A DNA stretch of 64,000 bases from Ectobius pallidus (GCA_964059195.1 CAXKWD010000006.1:175520825-175584824); one strand, 5' to 3'. Numbered from the stretch's first letter, positions 11,662 to 22,740 are shown. Numbers and translations: made by a program. The notes: a model not told the origin generated them from the letters alone.

Positions 11662-12400
11662 TAAAGTTCGACTTCGATGTAAGTACGACTTATTGTGGGA
11701 ATGAATATCGGCCTATAAAACCTTACCGCTCCTAGCGTATAAGCAAGGCAATATTCATGTTCGATTGTAATGACCTGATAAAAAGCAACAGACCGAAGTA
11801 TCGAGTGAACGTTAACAATAGAAAGGCAAGTGATTTCGTGTTAGCAAGTGAACATCCGCTCCTTCACTTCGATGTATCGATCTCTAACTACAATTAGTTC
11901 GGATCGTGCTTAGAAAGTATATATATCATACTTCATCGTGACCTTCCTTGAATATACCTTCTTCCTTTACGTGAAATAATATTCCAGGATAATATTTGCT
12001 GAAAACGAATCAAGTAAATCCACTTTCCAATCCAATATTCTCATTGAAATCATTAAATTCAACATGAATCCACAACCTTAATTGTCTGAAGAAAAACAAG
12101 CCTACTTTCGCTATAAAGAGACAAAGAATAAAGGAATACTAACAGAGAATCCAGCTTCTAAAGCTGTGACTTCCATCTGAATGGTGCAGAAACAGGCAAA
12201 TACTAGGAAAATTCCTTATTTATCCTTTCCTTAGAAGCTCCTAGAAGTAATCTCATAATATTAACCGATCGATAACAGTAATCGAACAATTAATTGAAGG
12301 CTACTTATCATGCATAAGATAATACACTACAAAACAGAATACTTAAAAATAGTTATTCATAATATAATACGTAACTGCGAATCATTGAACCTCTCATAGG
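11662..12400. other. No recognisable feature
   Basis: AT-rich unique-looking DNA; no gene, terminal repeats or matches to the rest of the window were seen. Confidence 0.45.
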
Positions 12401-12404
12401 CTAA

Positions 12405-12830
12405 TACAGTAATAGACTGCAAGCAAATATTTTTTCAACCAATAATCCATACTCAGTTACGAGTGTTTTTGGAAGTCTATACTGACCTGTTGTGAACACC
12501 CCGTAGCAAAACATCCAAAGCCTGTGTGTTCAAGTCTTTTCATTTTACACTAGCCATCACTGCTACCTCCAGTACAACACAATACAGTTTGACTTGGAAA
12601 TAAAATCCTTAAAAAATAAATTTTGAATGACGTACAGTACTTGGAAATAAATCCGCAAAAATCTGATAACATAAACCGAAACTTTGATCACAATAAGCAG
12701 CATTCTTTCAACGTATAAGTATTAATCCGTACGGGACTTCATAAAAGCTATAACACTGCCCGACTGATAACATTATCCACGATTACATTAAGCGACGTTC
12801 ACTGTACTTGGTCACGGTGCCGATGCAGAA
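12405..12830. repeat. Dispersed repeat U, copy 1
   Basis: Matches 28505-29010 in the same orientation: ACAGTAATARACTGCAAGCA, GTGTTTTTGGAAGTCTATAC, ATTAATCCGTACGGGACTTC and GCGACGTTCACTGTA. The copies differ by several small indels. No coding frame is conserved and the class is unknown. Confidence 0.55.
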
Positions 12831-12974
12831 ATATGTAGAACATGATTCACTTGGGTGAGAATTACACGCCTGGGTAAGTGGAATATTAATGTATGACAAA
12901 TGATTAATTCTTCATGACCAGATTAGCTAGTTAGCACTTTCACTCTTTAGGAGTGATAAATATTCTCACTCTGG

Positions 12975-13265
12975 GTTTTCTTTTCACTATGAGTAACTTA
13001 AGGAGGGACACATACAGCTTTCGGTGAAATTCATGGGTGACAAAAAGGTGAATTTTAATATTTCTTCCCTCAGCAATGAATTTCTCTAACATACTCTTTA
13101 TTGACTACTTCTACAATAGCATACTATTTTCAAAATTAATCAAACTGTTACAGTTATGGGTAGTTATCGTTTCAAAATGGCAGCCACGTTTCGTGCATTG
13201 AAATGCCGTTTCCTTGATAATTTCCACAAATATCAATATTTCTGAGTGATTATTTTCGTGTGTAG
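12975..13265. repeat. Dispersed repeat V, uninterrupted copy
   Basis: Shares CTTAAGGAGGGACACATACA, GGTGAATTTTAATATT, TTGACTACTTCTACAAT, ACTATTTTCAAAATTAATC and the Kozak-like TTTCAAAATGGCAGCCACG with 15350-16260. In that second copy the same sequence is split by element O. Confidence 0.55.
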
Positions 13266-13317
13266 GCTATTTGTTAATATCGTATGAACAACACTATCTA
13301 CAACCTTAATTATATAT

Positions 13318-13344
13318 ATACAAAGCCTGGTAAGGGTTTTTTTC

Positions 13345-13391
<47 letters not shown>

Positions 13392-13411
13392 AAGCCTGGT
13401 AAGAGTATTTC

Positions 13412-13466
<55 letters not shown>

Positions 13467-13483
13467 AAGCCTGGTAGGGGTTT

Positions 13484-13530
<47 letters not shown>
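13318..13530. repeat. AT microsatellites with a 3-unit CAAAGCCTGGTA minisatellite
   Basis: Three direct units of CAAAGCCTGGTA(A/G)GGGTTTTTT followed by CAT and 30-45 bp of AT dinucleotides. The non-AT part is a fragment of Helitron B (compare CAAGCCTGGTAGAGG near 20519). An inverted unit follows at 13786-13823, so the locus can fold into a large cruciform. The long reading frame across it is only ATATAT read as Ile-Tyr. Confidence 0.7.
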
Positions 13531-13532
<2 letters not shown>

Positions 13533-13779
13533 CCCCTTAAAGCCCAAGTGGTGTAACTCCAGTTTTTGGATTTTTTTAAGTTATGGTCAGGATCCTATTC
13601 AGAAAGTGTTCTTCTATTAATAGCGCAAATGGTGTAGTCATAACTTGCATAACAACCCTGTAGGCAGGAGCACAATTTTATGCTGTCAATAAAGCCATCT
13701 ATTTGGTGACAGCTAAAGCCTTAAATACCTCAGAAAAGCAGTAATTTGAGTTACACCACTTGGGCGTTAAGGGGCTCAT
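13528..13779. mobile_element. 252-bp MITE (CCCAAGTGGTGTAAC ends)
   Basis: Left end ATGATCCCCTTAAAGCCCAA..GTGGTGTAACTC; right end GAGTTACACCACTTGGGCGT..TAAGGGGCTCAT: 32-bp TIRs with two mismatches. It sits inside the AT microsatellite, between oppositely oriented CCTGGTAAGGGTT units. The interior (ATTCAGAAAGTGTTCTTCTA) is related to element R at 10664-11661. Confidence 0.75.
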
Positions 13780-13785
13780 ATATAT

Positions 13786-13944
13786 AAATAAATGAAAAAA
13801 CCCTTACCAGGCTTTGTGTGTAGAAGCAATGGGAGTGCAACATTCGACATCCTCTATGAGCCATAAAAAGCTATATCTAGCGTTTTCTGAAGGAATACTC
13901 TGAGTGTCATATGTCGTTCTTCCTTATTTCTAATTCTACATACA
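13786..13944 (+). mobile_element. Helitron family B, internal fragment
   Basis: CCTTACCAGGCTTTG through GACATCCTCTATGAGCCATA and TAAAAAGCTATATCTAGCG match, inverted, 20390-20540 and 58560-58700. It ends exactly where the next Helitron B begins (13945). Confidence 0.55.
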
Positions 13945-15200
13945 TCTCTTCTCTATATATATATAAAAGGCTTTGTCCTGACTGACTGAATGAATGACTG
14001 ACTGATTGACTGAATGACAGGAATCAACGTACAGCCTAAACTATAACAGGTAGAGACTTGGAATTTTGATAGTACCTTCGTTTCCTAATGTAGATGCTCA
14101 CTAAGAAAGGATTTTGAAAAATTCTGATTCTAAATGCCAAAAATTAAATGTTTTTGAAAATACTTAATCCCTTTTTACATAGAATTATCAATTCCAAATC
14201 ACAGAATATATTGTTGCCAAATGGTATCAGATGGGCTTGGAAAAAACAAATGAAATGCACTTTTGACAAATAAGAGAAGTTATCAAAATAATTCATGTTA
14301 TAAATAAATATTACAGAATGAAATCCACTAAAATAATGGAATCACATAACTTTCTCTACCCTGGACATAGAGAAAACAAAACGAGGTATGGTAATGTGTA
14401 TATTATTATATTATATCGCAGGTTTTTGGAGAGAAAAGTATGAAAGTGATAATGCTTTCTGTTTAATTTCATCTCCAAAACGGCTTTATGGTAACATAAG
14501 AGTGGGAAATTTTCCGCCTCGGTATAACAATTTTATGTTCCAGGAATTTCTGTTTCTTCTGTTTCTTCTGTTTCATCCAAAATTTACACTAACCTAACTA
14601 GGAAGAGGAATTATTTATGTTGCATTTGTTTTGAAAGACATTATCATATTATTTTTTGTAATAGTGATAATTGCGCCTTATACAGGAGGAGGGGAGCAAA
14701 AGAGGATTGTATAAAGGATTAACTTGCTTATGTGACGGAACTTATATGTCAACAAGTCATTTGCAAATTTTATGACAATTATTTGAATGTTTAATTCTAA
14801 TATGATTATATTTTAATCTAACCATATTTTAACCCAACAATTGACTAGATTATCTTTATATTTTTTAATATTGTTTTACTAAGAGAAAAACAATTTTTTC
14901 TCTAAATTGACTAATATTCATTGAGCTCAATGGTATTTTAATATTTTAGATTTAATTGATGTATTAATTTTACTTACTTTATAATAACTTAATAAACCCA
15001 TAGTATTTCATAGTATTCAATTGTATATTTTTTCATTTTCTCATTAACTTCAGCTTATTGTTTATATTTTAGTGGTATATAGGCGGAATCTACAAAACTA
15101 CCATATATAAGGACCTAGAATTTAAAATTGAAAATCCTTCATAAGCTAATTTCCAATTACAAAATACAAAACCCGGGCGACGCCGGGTCTTTTAAGCTAG
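13945..15200 (+). mobile_element. Helitron family B, full length with foreign middle
   Basis: Starts TCTCTTCTCTATATATATAT after A (13944) and ends with the hairpin CCCGGGCGACGCCGGG, then TCTTTTAAGCTAG, with CTAG at 15197-15200 followed by T. These are Helitron end features. Up to about 14575 and from about 15075 it matches the other family B copies; the 500 bp between are unrelated to them, as if internal sequence had been exchanged or captured. The open frame at 14388-14597 is not conserved in the other copies. There is no RepHel, so it is non-autonomous. Confidence 0.75.
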
Positions 15201-15201
15201 T

Positions 15202-15301
15202 ATTATATAAGGACCTAGAGCTTGAAAATCGGAAATCCTTCATAAGTTAATTTCAAATTACAAAATACAAAACCCGGGCTACGCCGGGCCTTTTAAGCTA
15301 G
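15202..15301 (+). mobile_element. Extra Helitron B 3' terminus in tandem
   Basis: A second copy of the last ~100 bp of Helitron B, ending in hairpin CCCGGGCTACGCCGGG and CTAG at 15298-15301, directly follows the first terminus. Tandem ends are a known product of Helitron rolling-circle read-through. Confidence 0.75.
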
Positions 15302-15536
15302 TTATTTATTATTAATATTGATGCTTGGATTCACTCAAGAGAAATTCTCATCATGTCTTTAAGGGGGACGTACAGTTTTGGGTGAAATTCACAGGTGAGA
15401 AATTGGTGAATTTCATTATTTTTATTCCTCAGCATTGAATTGCTCTACAATCTTGCAATCTGACATACTCTAAATATTGACTACTTCTACAATTACATAC
15501 TATTTTCAAAATTAATCTAACTGTTACAGTTAATGA

Positions 15537-15592
15537 GAGTTGACGAGTTTATCGATAGACTCGCGACTGCGCAGCAGGAAACTCGTCAACTC
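15537..15592. repeat. Perfect 14-bp-arm hairpin
   Basis: GAGTTGACGAGTTT (15537-15550) and AAACTCGTCAACTC (15579-15592) are perfect inverted repeats around a 28-nt loop that itself contains ATCGATAGACTCG and CTGCGCAG. A diverged relative is at 8111-8172. Confidence 0.7.
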
Positions 15593-15608
15593 GAGTTGGA
15601 TTTATTAA

Positions 15609-16140
15609 GACTATTCCATGAATAAAATGTAACGGATTATACAAATAATAATTACTTTCGTGCTTTGTTGTATAAAAACAAAACTAACAGCTGCGAGATC
15701 ACCGCATACCATGAATCAACCATCCAAGAATCGATTCGAGTTACCATGTTGTGACCAGTGCTACCAATGGTGCATACAAGAAATAGTTGACTTCATTCAG
15801 GTAAGCTAAAAGCAGAACAGAATAAAAGCACAAGAACTGGCTTGCACCGAATTGAATTTGTGTTCTTAATCAATGTAACTTATATTTGAATTATTTCACT
15901 TACAAGTTATGATGTGTAAAATCCGTTTTCGTGCTGCTTAATGGCAACATGTGACGTATTAATCACTGCACATTGATGCTTACGTGTTCAGTAACGAGCA
16001 GACAATTTTACCGGATAAAACGGCATCCACGCAATTCCTACAAGAATATTGGAAGATAAACGGCCGTGATTGGCCTATATCCAAGTAATTGCTAACGTTA
16101 TTGGTCAATATCAAACACGCGGCGAATGAGTTGAATAGTC
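15609..16140. mobile_element. Element O, candidate TIR element
   Basis: Begins GACTATTCCATGAATAAAAT and ends GAATGAGTTGAATAGTC, giving short inverted ends GACTATTCC/G(G,T)AATAGTC. Other copies, at 4470 (inverted), 23755-24018 (same end GGAATAGTC) and 35345-35470 (inverted fragment), share the internal GTGCAAGCCAGTT.., TGCTGCC and TATTGGTCAATATC landmarks. No protein is encoded. Confidence 0.5.
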
Positions 16141-16502
16141 GTTACAAAATGGCAGCCGTTTCCGTGATAGTTTCCAGAAATGTCAATATTTTTAGAATTT
16201 TTTTTTCATCTATTTGTAAGGGTATTTGCTGTAATGATGACCATGCTGTATTGTGTAACATCGCCACGTGAGTTACACAAGAGTTGGTCCTGCAGCATCC
16301 TCATGATCTATGAGCTTGTGTGGGAGGCCGGCCCCGCTTTCTCTTCGTAATTGCCACAACCCAGTCTACTGCACATGCGCATTAAACAAATACAATTATT
16401 TTTACACTAACGCACATATTGTTACAACTAATTAACAAGTTATAAATATTTATTTTTCAGGTTTCTATTTAATTTCCCTCCTTACATCCTAATTTATTGC
16501 AT

Positions 16503-16508
<6 letters not shown>

Positions 16509-16586
<78 letters not shown>
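16509..16586. repeat. (AT)n(AG)n microsatellite
   Basis: About 45 bp of AT dinucleotides followed by about 32 bp of AG dinucleotides. Confidence 0.9.
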
Positions 16587-16587
<1 letters not shown>

Positions 16588-16720
16588 CCTATATATATAA
16601 TGAAAATAAGTTCATTTAAAAATAAAATCAGATAAACTGATATAACAAAGTGCCAGAATGCTTTTGCTTAATCAGTTATAATTGCAATTATGATATGCAA
16701 AAAATAAGTTTTTTTTTTTT

Positions 16721-16990
16721 TTTTTAAATCCATTTTTGAGTTAAGTTCCAGATTGAATAAGCAGGGCTTACGGAAGAACAAAGGAATAATATTTAAAAAA
16801 AAAACAGATTAAAATAGTCCAGCATCAGCAGAACTATACAGATTTGTGATATCTTGACACTCACTCACATAAAAAGAAATCAAGTTGGTCGGCTACGGGA
16901 TTTGAACCAGGGACCTCCATAATGCGAGTCCAAGACATTACCCTCTCCGACACGTCGCTCGGTTTAACGGTCTAGTTTGATAAGCGTATG
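16721..16990 (-). mobile_element. tRNA-derived SINE family T inside repeat E
   Basis: On the minus strand: GAGCGACGTGTCGGAGAGGG (box A region), CTTGGACTCGCATTATGGAG, and GGTTCAAATCCCG (box B), followed by the body and an A-rich tail. It is joined to GGTCTAGTTTGATAAGCG, the flank also seen at 22290, 22680, 34940 and 40585. Confidence 0.65.
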
Positions 16991-17094
16991 TAAAGGAATA
17001 GTGTTATTTGTCAAAGCTACCTGTATTGCAACTTCCAAAGCCCAATATGACCATGTTGTAAAACAATATGTTGTCATGACAACTGATTAGCGTT

Positions 17095-17605
17095 TGATAA
17101 ATTCTTTCTAATATATTACCATAAAATAGGCAATAAATTGGGCATTACTCCGGTACCGTTCAACCTATTTGGTTCAAAATCAATAGTCGTCTTCCCATGG
17201 ATATTATAAATGTGTATACCAAGTTTAATGAAAATCCGATAAAGCGTATTTGAGTTATAAAGCCTTTCTGATATATTAACATTAAAATAGGCACTAAATT
17301 GGGCATTACTCCGGTACCGGTCAACCGATTTGGTTCAAAATCAATAGTCGTCTTCCCATGGATATTATAAATGTGTATACCAAGTTTAATGAAAATCCGA
17401 TAAAGCGTATTTGAGTTATAAAGCCTTTCTGATATATTAACATTAAAATAGGCACTAAATTGGGCATTACTCCGGTACCGGTCAACCGATTTGGTTCAAA
17501 ATCAATAGTCGTCTTCCCATGAATATTATAAATGTGTATACCAAGTTTCATGAAAATCCGATAAAGCGTATTTGAGTTATCGCGCGCACAGATACACGGG
17601 TAACA
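17095..17605 (-). repeat. Repeat E: three ~165-bp tandem units
   Basis: Three units run head to tail, each containing (minus strand) ATTTGAACCAAATCGGTTGA-like, GGTACCGGAGTAATGCCCAA and ATACGCTTTATCGGATTTTC segments. Units 2 and 3 are nearly identical, so the amplification is recent relative to the family's divergence. The frame at 17321-17632 is only a read-through of the array. Other arrays are at 22050-22740, 34470-34960, 39893-40450 and 44220-44440. Confidence 0.75.
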
Positions 17606-18069
17606 TAAAGATGTAGTGATGACATTTAACACCTGTGTTTTATGTAATTAACACCAGCTACGCGGGGTGTCACTGGTTAGTGTGTGTGTGTGTGACCTTT
17701 ATCTGCCTCATCTCCAGTGACGTAAAGGTCAGTTTTGCGTGTTCACACACTTTCTTTTTCTATTTCTGCAGCCCATCTTGTTACCATCTTCCTGTACTGT
17801 TTCACAACAACGCCATTAGCTGGTACCATAATGATATCCTTTAAAGTACGGATTTTCTAACAGCATATGACTATTATTTATGGGGGAAATAGAAATATAA
17901 AGTGTCAAGTTCAAACCCCCACACATTATAAGAACTTAAAGAATATCACAAGAGAAATGAACTCCATCTCGGAAGCTGAACTTATGCACGTGAGGGTGAA
18001 AGAAAATATTTATCAAAAAGGTGTCGGTGTTAATAAATATGTTTTAATTATTCTTCTGTTAAATAAAAA

Positions 18070-18352
18070 GCTACACTACATCCCTGAACGGACAAGGCCT
18101 ACCACCCGGCCGCTGCGTCGTCTACCATGGCAGGGTTGGGGGGCATGTGGTCAGCATGCCGACACCCACGGCCGTTAATGGTGGTTTCCATGACCGGAGC
18201 AGCTACTTCTCTATCAAGTGGCTCCTCAGTTTGAATCACGAAGCTGAGTGCACCCCGTTCCAGACCTCCCTACCTCAGAATAATCCGAGGTGGTACCGGG
18301 AATCAATCCCGGGCCGACGGGTCTGTAGTCAGCGAGGCTAACCACAAGACCA
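18070..18352 (-). mobile_element. SINE family H, copy 1
   Basis: The minus-strand head GTGGTCTTGTGGTTAGCCTC (box A) and CCCGGGATTGATTCCCGG (box B) is tRNA-like. The body runs to CCCTCCAGGGATGTAG-like sequence. A (TAAAC)n run separates it from a second copy. Confidence 0.7.
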
Positions 18353-18394
18353 CGATGACGGTGTTAAATAAAAACTAAACTAAACTAAACTAAA

Positions 18395-18690
18395 CTCCGT
18401 GGCGCTACATCCCTGGAGGGACTTGGCCTACCACCGACCGCTGCGTCATCGCCCGTAGGCAGATGGCAGGATTGGGGGGGCATGTGGTCAGCATGCCAAC
18501 ACCCACGGCCGTTAATGGTGGTTTTCTTGGCCGGAGCCGCTACTTCTCTATCAAGTAGCTCCTCAATTTTGAATCACGAGGCTGAGTGCACCCCTACCAG
18601 ACCTCTCTACCTCAGAAAAATCCGAGGAGGTACCGGGAATCGAACCCGGGCCGACGGATCTGTAGTCAGCGACGCTAACCGGCGGTGTTA
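18395..18690 (-). mobile_element. SINE family H, copy 2
   Basis: Same family in the same orientation: minus-strand head GGTTAGCGTCGCTGACTACA and box B CCCGGGTTCGATTCCCGG. The copies differ by small indels. Reading frames in this stretch are shadows of the SINE. Confidence 0.7.
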
Positions 18691-19013
18691 AATAGATGAC
18701 TTAAATAAAAATCTGGCAGTTGAGTATCTCCTGGTTTTATGGTAAAGCAATATCATTCCCAAAACCATATACATTGAAAATATGTGGAAATCCGGAAAGG
18801 ATCCATCGCCGGCTGTTGCAAGGATATTACGAAACATGCTGTAGGATGGTGGAAATAAGCCACCTGTTATGCAAATAAACTCTGGGACCTCATCCAAGTC
18901 AATTACCAGGAGGCGTAGGAATGCAGTGACTACGATTACATTACCTTGTATGTATCTATTGCAAACAGAGTGGGCCATGATTAAAGAGCAGGGAATCCTC
19001 GTGTACACAAATA

Positions 19014-19776
19014 CAGTCGGTCAAATAAAAAACGTCGGGCGGTATTTGATTAAGTATCACGAACGAGCATATGCGCATGTACAGGAAGACTTAAGGTTAG
19101 GTTCACACACGCCTCTTGTCTATCCATGTATTTTCTTGATTATTTAGTCAGTTTTGTTCCAAAACAAACATGTATAGAAGGCTGTGGCTATATGCCTCAA
19201 ATCCGCCATATTATTGGTTGCAAATTTTTATAATATTAATAATTAATAGATTCGCGAGGAATATGTTTATTCAAGGAGCATTTTTTAAAGATTTTATTTT
19301 ATAATACCGGTACTTCTAGTGCAAAATCAATTACTTACGTTCAACTTCTGCCACCAATCTAATAGCATCGAAATACATGGCCGGCCAGATCCACGATTCC
19401 TATGAAAACTTCCGGTCGCATTATAGTGAAGTACCCACCTCTTTAAGAAATATGGAACCTTCTCGCTGCTTCAGAGGCCGAAAAATGCAGGTCAATTACA
19501 GCCCTAACTACACTTTCTCTCAAGCTAGCATTTATATGTGGTGCGATGACAAAGCAAAATGAATTATGACAATACATTAAGTTGAATATCGTGTTTTGCG
19601 CTTTCCGCGTTTTACATTTTTCCCTTTTTGTTCAATTTTTCCCTCCTGTCGCAAGGCCTCATATGTTCCGAAAATGACTTGTATTTTATGTTTTTTATAG
19701 GAAACTTGTGAACTAATGCGTTAAAACTTTAATTTTAACTGCATACGAGTCCCGACGTTTTTTATTTGACCGACTG
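19014..19776. mobile_element. Tc1/mariner-type MITE (CAGTCGGTCAAATAAAAAAC ends)
   Basis: CAGTCGGTCAAATAAAAAAC GTCGGG at 19014 is perfectly inverted at the right end (CCCGACGTTTTTTATTTGAC CGACTG, to 19776): 26-bp TIRs. Both sides are flanked by TA (19012-19013 and 19777-19778). A CAGT start with a TA target duplication is diagnostic of Tc1/mariner-like elements. The 763-bp interior has no DDE transposase frame; the 61-residue frame at 19377-19562 resembles nothing I know. Confidence 0.85.
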
Positions 19777-19899
19777 TACATTAACAATTTTATTAGTCTT
19801 GGCGCAACTTATTAATAGAGGCTGGTTAAAAATGTAATGTGATACACTCACGAAACTTTCTTTCCCCTTTCCAGGCCAAAATCACTCCCTAATCTGTTG

Positions 19900-21600
19900 A
19901 CCTCTTTTAACTTCACAAAGAAAGATTTTAGCTTAAGCAGATGACGTTTGCTTGTTGGACGATGATATAAACTCAATCGAGAGAAATGCAGAAAGTCTTT
20001 TCGATGCCTCCAGGAATGTTGATGGGAAATTAATACACAAAAACTACGTAGGCTATATGGTCATGGAATGTTAAAATAATGCTCTACAAAATATTAGAAT
20101 AGCCGGTAAATCGTTCGAACAAGTGGAGAAATTCAAATATCTGGGAGCAATAATTACAGACACAAATAATATTAAAGCAGAAATGAAGTATCGACTAAAA
20201 TCAGGAAATGCCTATTTTTATGCAGTTCAGAAACACTTATCTTCTCGTCTTCTGTCCAGAAATCTAAAAATAAAGATTTATAAGACTACTAGCTTAAAAG
20301 ACCCGGCGTCGCCCGGGTTTTGTATTTTGTAATTGGAAATTAACTTATGAAGGATTTTCAATTTTAAATTCTAGGTCCTTATATAGGCATTTATAATTTG
20401 AAATAGGAAGAACGACTTATTACACTCAAACTATTCCCTCAGAAAACGCTTGATATAGTTTTTTATGGCTCATAGAGGATCTAGAATTTTGCATCCCATC
20501 GCTTGTACAGTGCACAGCAAGCCTGGTAGAGGTTTAAATAAGAAGAAACAGAAATTCCTGTAACATAAAATTGTAATATCGAGGCGGGAAATTTCCCACT
20601 CTTATGTTACCATAAAGCCGTTTTGGGGATGAAATTAAACAGAAAGCATTATCACTTTCATACTTTTCTCTCCAAAAACCTGCGATATAATATAATAATA
20701 TACACATTACCATACCTCGTTTTGTTTTCTCTATGTCCAGGGTAGAGAAAGTTATGTGATTCCATTATTTTAGTGGATTTCATTCTGTAATATTTATTTA
20801 TAACATGAATTATTTTGATAACTTCTCTTATTTGTCAAAAGTGCATTTCAATTGTTTTTTCCAAGCCCATCATATAAAATTTGGCAACAATATATTCTGT
20901 GATTTGGAATTGATAATTCTATGTAAAAAGGGATTAAGTATTTTCAAAAACATTTAATTTTTGCCATTTAGAATCAGAATTTTTCAAAATCCTTTCTTAG
21001 TGAGCACCTACATTATGAAACGAAGGTACTGTCAAAATTCCAAGTCTCTACCTGTTATAGTTTAGGCTGTACGTTGATTACTGTCATTCAGTCAGTCATT
21101 CAGGACAAAGCCTTTTATATATATAGAGAGATTATCCTGCCGGTTGTATTATAAGGATGTGAGACACGGCCTCTTACATAATCTGAGAGTGTTCGACAAC
21201 AGGGGGCTTAGGAAAATATTTGGGCCTAAGAGAGATGAAAACTGCATAACGACGAGCTTCATCACCTGTAGTCTTCACCGGATATAGTAAGGGTAATTAA
21301 ATCACGGAGGATGAAATGCGGGAGAAAGACATATCTAAAAAATACTGACTGGGAGACTCAAAGGGAAAAGACCACCTGGAAGACCTAGAGGTAGGTGGGA
21401 GGACAATATTAGGATAGATTTAGGGGAAATGGGATTTGAGAGGAATGGATGGATGGAGTTAGCACAGAATAGGCTCAGGTAAGCACGGCAATGAACCTCC
21501 GGGTTCCGTAAAATAGATAATATTCCTTTAACTTGCTTAGGAATTGTCTATTGTCATTGAGTAAGTAAGTAAGTAAGTAAGTTAAGAAAACAATATGTGT
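19900..21600 (+). pseudogene. Non-LTR retrotransposon reverse transcriptase, 3' part, split by a Helitron
   Basis: The frame starting near 19905 reads KILA*ADDVCLL at 19922-19957, the YADD catalytic motif of reverse transcriptase with Tyr changed to a TAA stop. It continues through NAESLFDASRNVDGKL, KFKYLGAIITDTNNIKAE and LSSRLLSRNLKIKIYKT. After the Helitron (20289-21131) the same frame resumes with IILPVVL*GCETR, then FGPKRDEN and RRWEDN-like peptides, which are typical of the C-terminus of insect non-LTR elements, and ends in a (TAAG)n tail near 21570. At least three in-frame stops kill it. Only about the last third of an ORF2-type protein remains. Confidence 0.8.
20289..21131 (-). mobile_element. 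Helitron family B, complete, inserted in the reverse transcriptase
   Basis: On the minus strand it starts TCTCTCTATATATATA (to 21131) and ends with the CCCGGGCGACGCCGGG hairpin, TCTTTTAAGCTAG, with CTAG complement at 20289-20292. It lies between A (20288) and T (21132). Removing it restores AAGACTATTATCCTG, i.e. the continuous peptide KTIILP of the host element. 843 bp, non-autonomous. Confidence 0.85.
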
Positions 21601-22049
21601 CACACTTGCGGAAATAGGCGATGCAGAATACTTATGACTGGACGACGATGAAAATAATAATTTTTCAAAAGAATATATTCCGAAATTACAATAGGTAATT
21701 CACCGCATCTATAATATTATTCCGTCAAATCCCGGGTTCCGAAATCTTCAACATCCATGTTTTGTGGCTACGTAAATCATCCAGAAAACAATGTTTTCTA
21801 CTGAAACGCCTGCCGAAGCCGTTTAGACTTCACGCATAACAGTAATGGCTTCCAAGAGGCGGACAAATTATTATTATTTATATAATGACAAGAAAATAGG
21901 AGTGTAAAACTCAACACAAGTGGTATTCCGCTAGATAATTCCACGCGAACAAACAAATTAATTCAAATTTGACATTTTCTTTCAAAATAAAATTTAGAAT
22001 AAAGGTATATAAGCAGGGTATATGAAGCATGTAGACCCCAATGAAGGTC

Positions 22050-22740
22050 TATATGTCTCCTTATTTCATGGGAAGAAGCCTATTGATATTTGACCAAATC
22101 GGTTGACAGGTACCGGAGTAAAGGCCAATTTAGTGCCTATTTTATGATAATGTATTAGAAAGAATTTATCAAATGCAAATCAGTTCTCATGACAAAATAT
22201 CATTTTACTGTGATCATATAGGCTTTGGAATTTGCAATACAGTTAGCTATGACAAATAACACTATTCCTTTACATATGCTTATCAAAGTAGACCGTTAGA
22301 CTGAGCGATGTGGCCGAGAAGTTAACGTCTTGGACTTACATTCTGTAGGTCGATGGTTCAATTCCCGAAACCAGCTATTTTTTTATGTGACCGTGCGATT
22401 CTCAACATATCATAAATCTGTATAGTTCAGCTGATGCTGGACAATTCTATTATGATAAAAAATAAACAAAAAAACTAGTCCTTTCTTTTTTCGTAAGCCC
22501 TGCTTAATGAATTAATCTGGAGTTTAACTTGAAAATTTAGTGCCTATTTTATGGTAATATATTAGAAAGAGTTTATCAAATGCAAATCAGTTACCATGAC
22601 AACATATTTTTTACAGTCTTCATATACGGCTTTGGAAGTTGCAATACAGGTAGCTTTGACAAATAACACTTACATATGCTTATCAAACTAGACCGTTAAA
22701 CTGAGCGAGGTGGTCGAGAGGGTAACGTAATTTTTCCGTC
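22050..22740 (+). repeat. Repeat E with two SINE T insertions
   Basis: Partial E units (CCATGGGAAGAAGCC-type, GGTACCGGAGTAA, AGTGCCTATTTTAT) lead into TTATCAAATGCAAATCAGTT and CTTATCAAAGTAGACC. A tRNA-SINE head follows at 22297 (GCGATGTGGCCGAGAAGTTA, box B GGTTCAATTCCCG). A second, shorter copy of the flank ends in a truncated SINE head at 22692-22725. Confidence 0.6.

Larger units (their letters stand above)
15350..16260. repeat. Dispersed repeat V, split by element O
   Basis: Left part (to about 15536) and right part (from 16141) together reproduce the uninterrupted copy at 12975-13265: AACTGTTACAGTTAATGAG on the left joins TTACAAAATGGCAGCCG on the right. The insertion comprises a short hairpin and element O. 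Confidence 0.6.

Noticed and set aside
13340..13530. CRISPR-like array of repeats and spacers
   Set aside because: Spacers are only AT dinucleotides and the DNA is eukaryotic; it is a minisatellite.
13284..13556. 90-residue frame rich in Ile-Tyr
   Set aside because: Produced by ATATAT microsatellites; not a protein.
17321..17632. 103-residue minus-strand frame with repeated peptides
   Set aside because: Read-through of the 165-bp tandem units of repeat E; disrupted in every other array.
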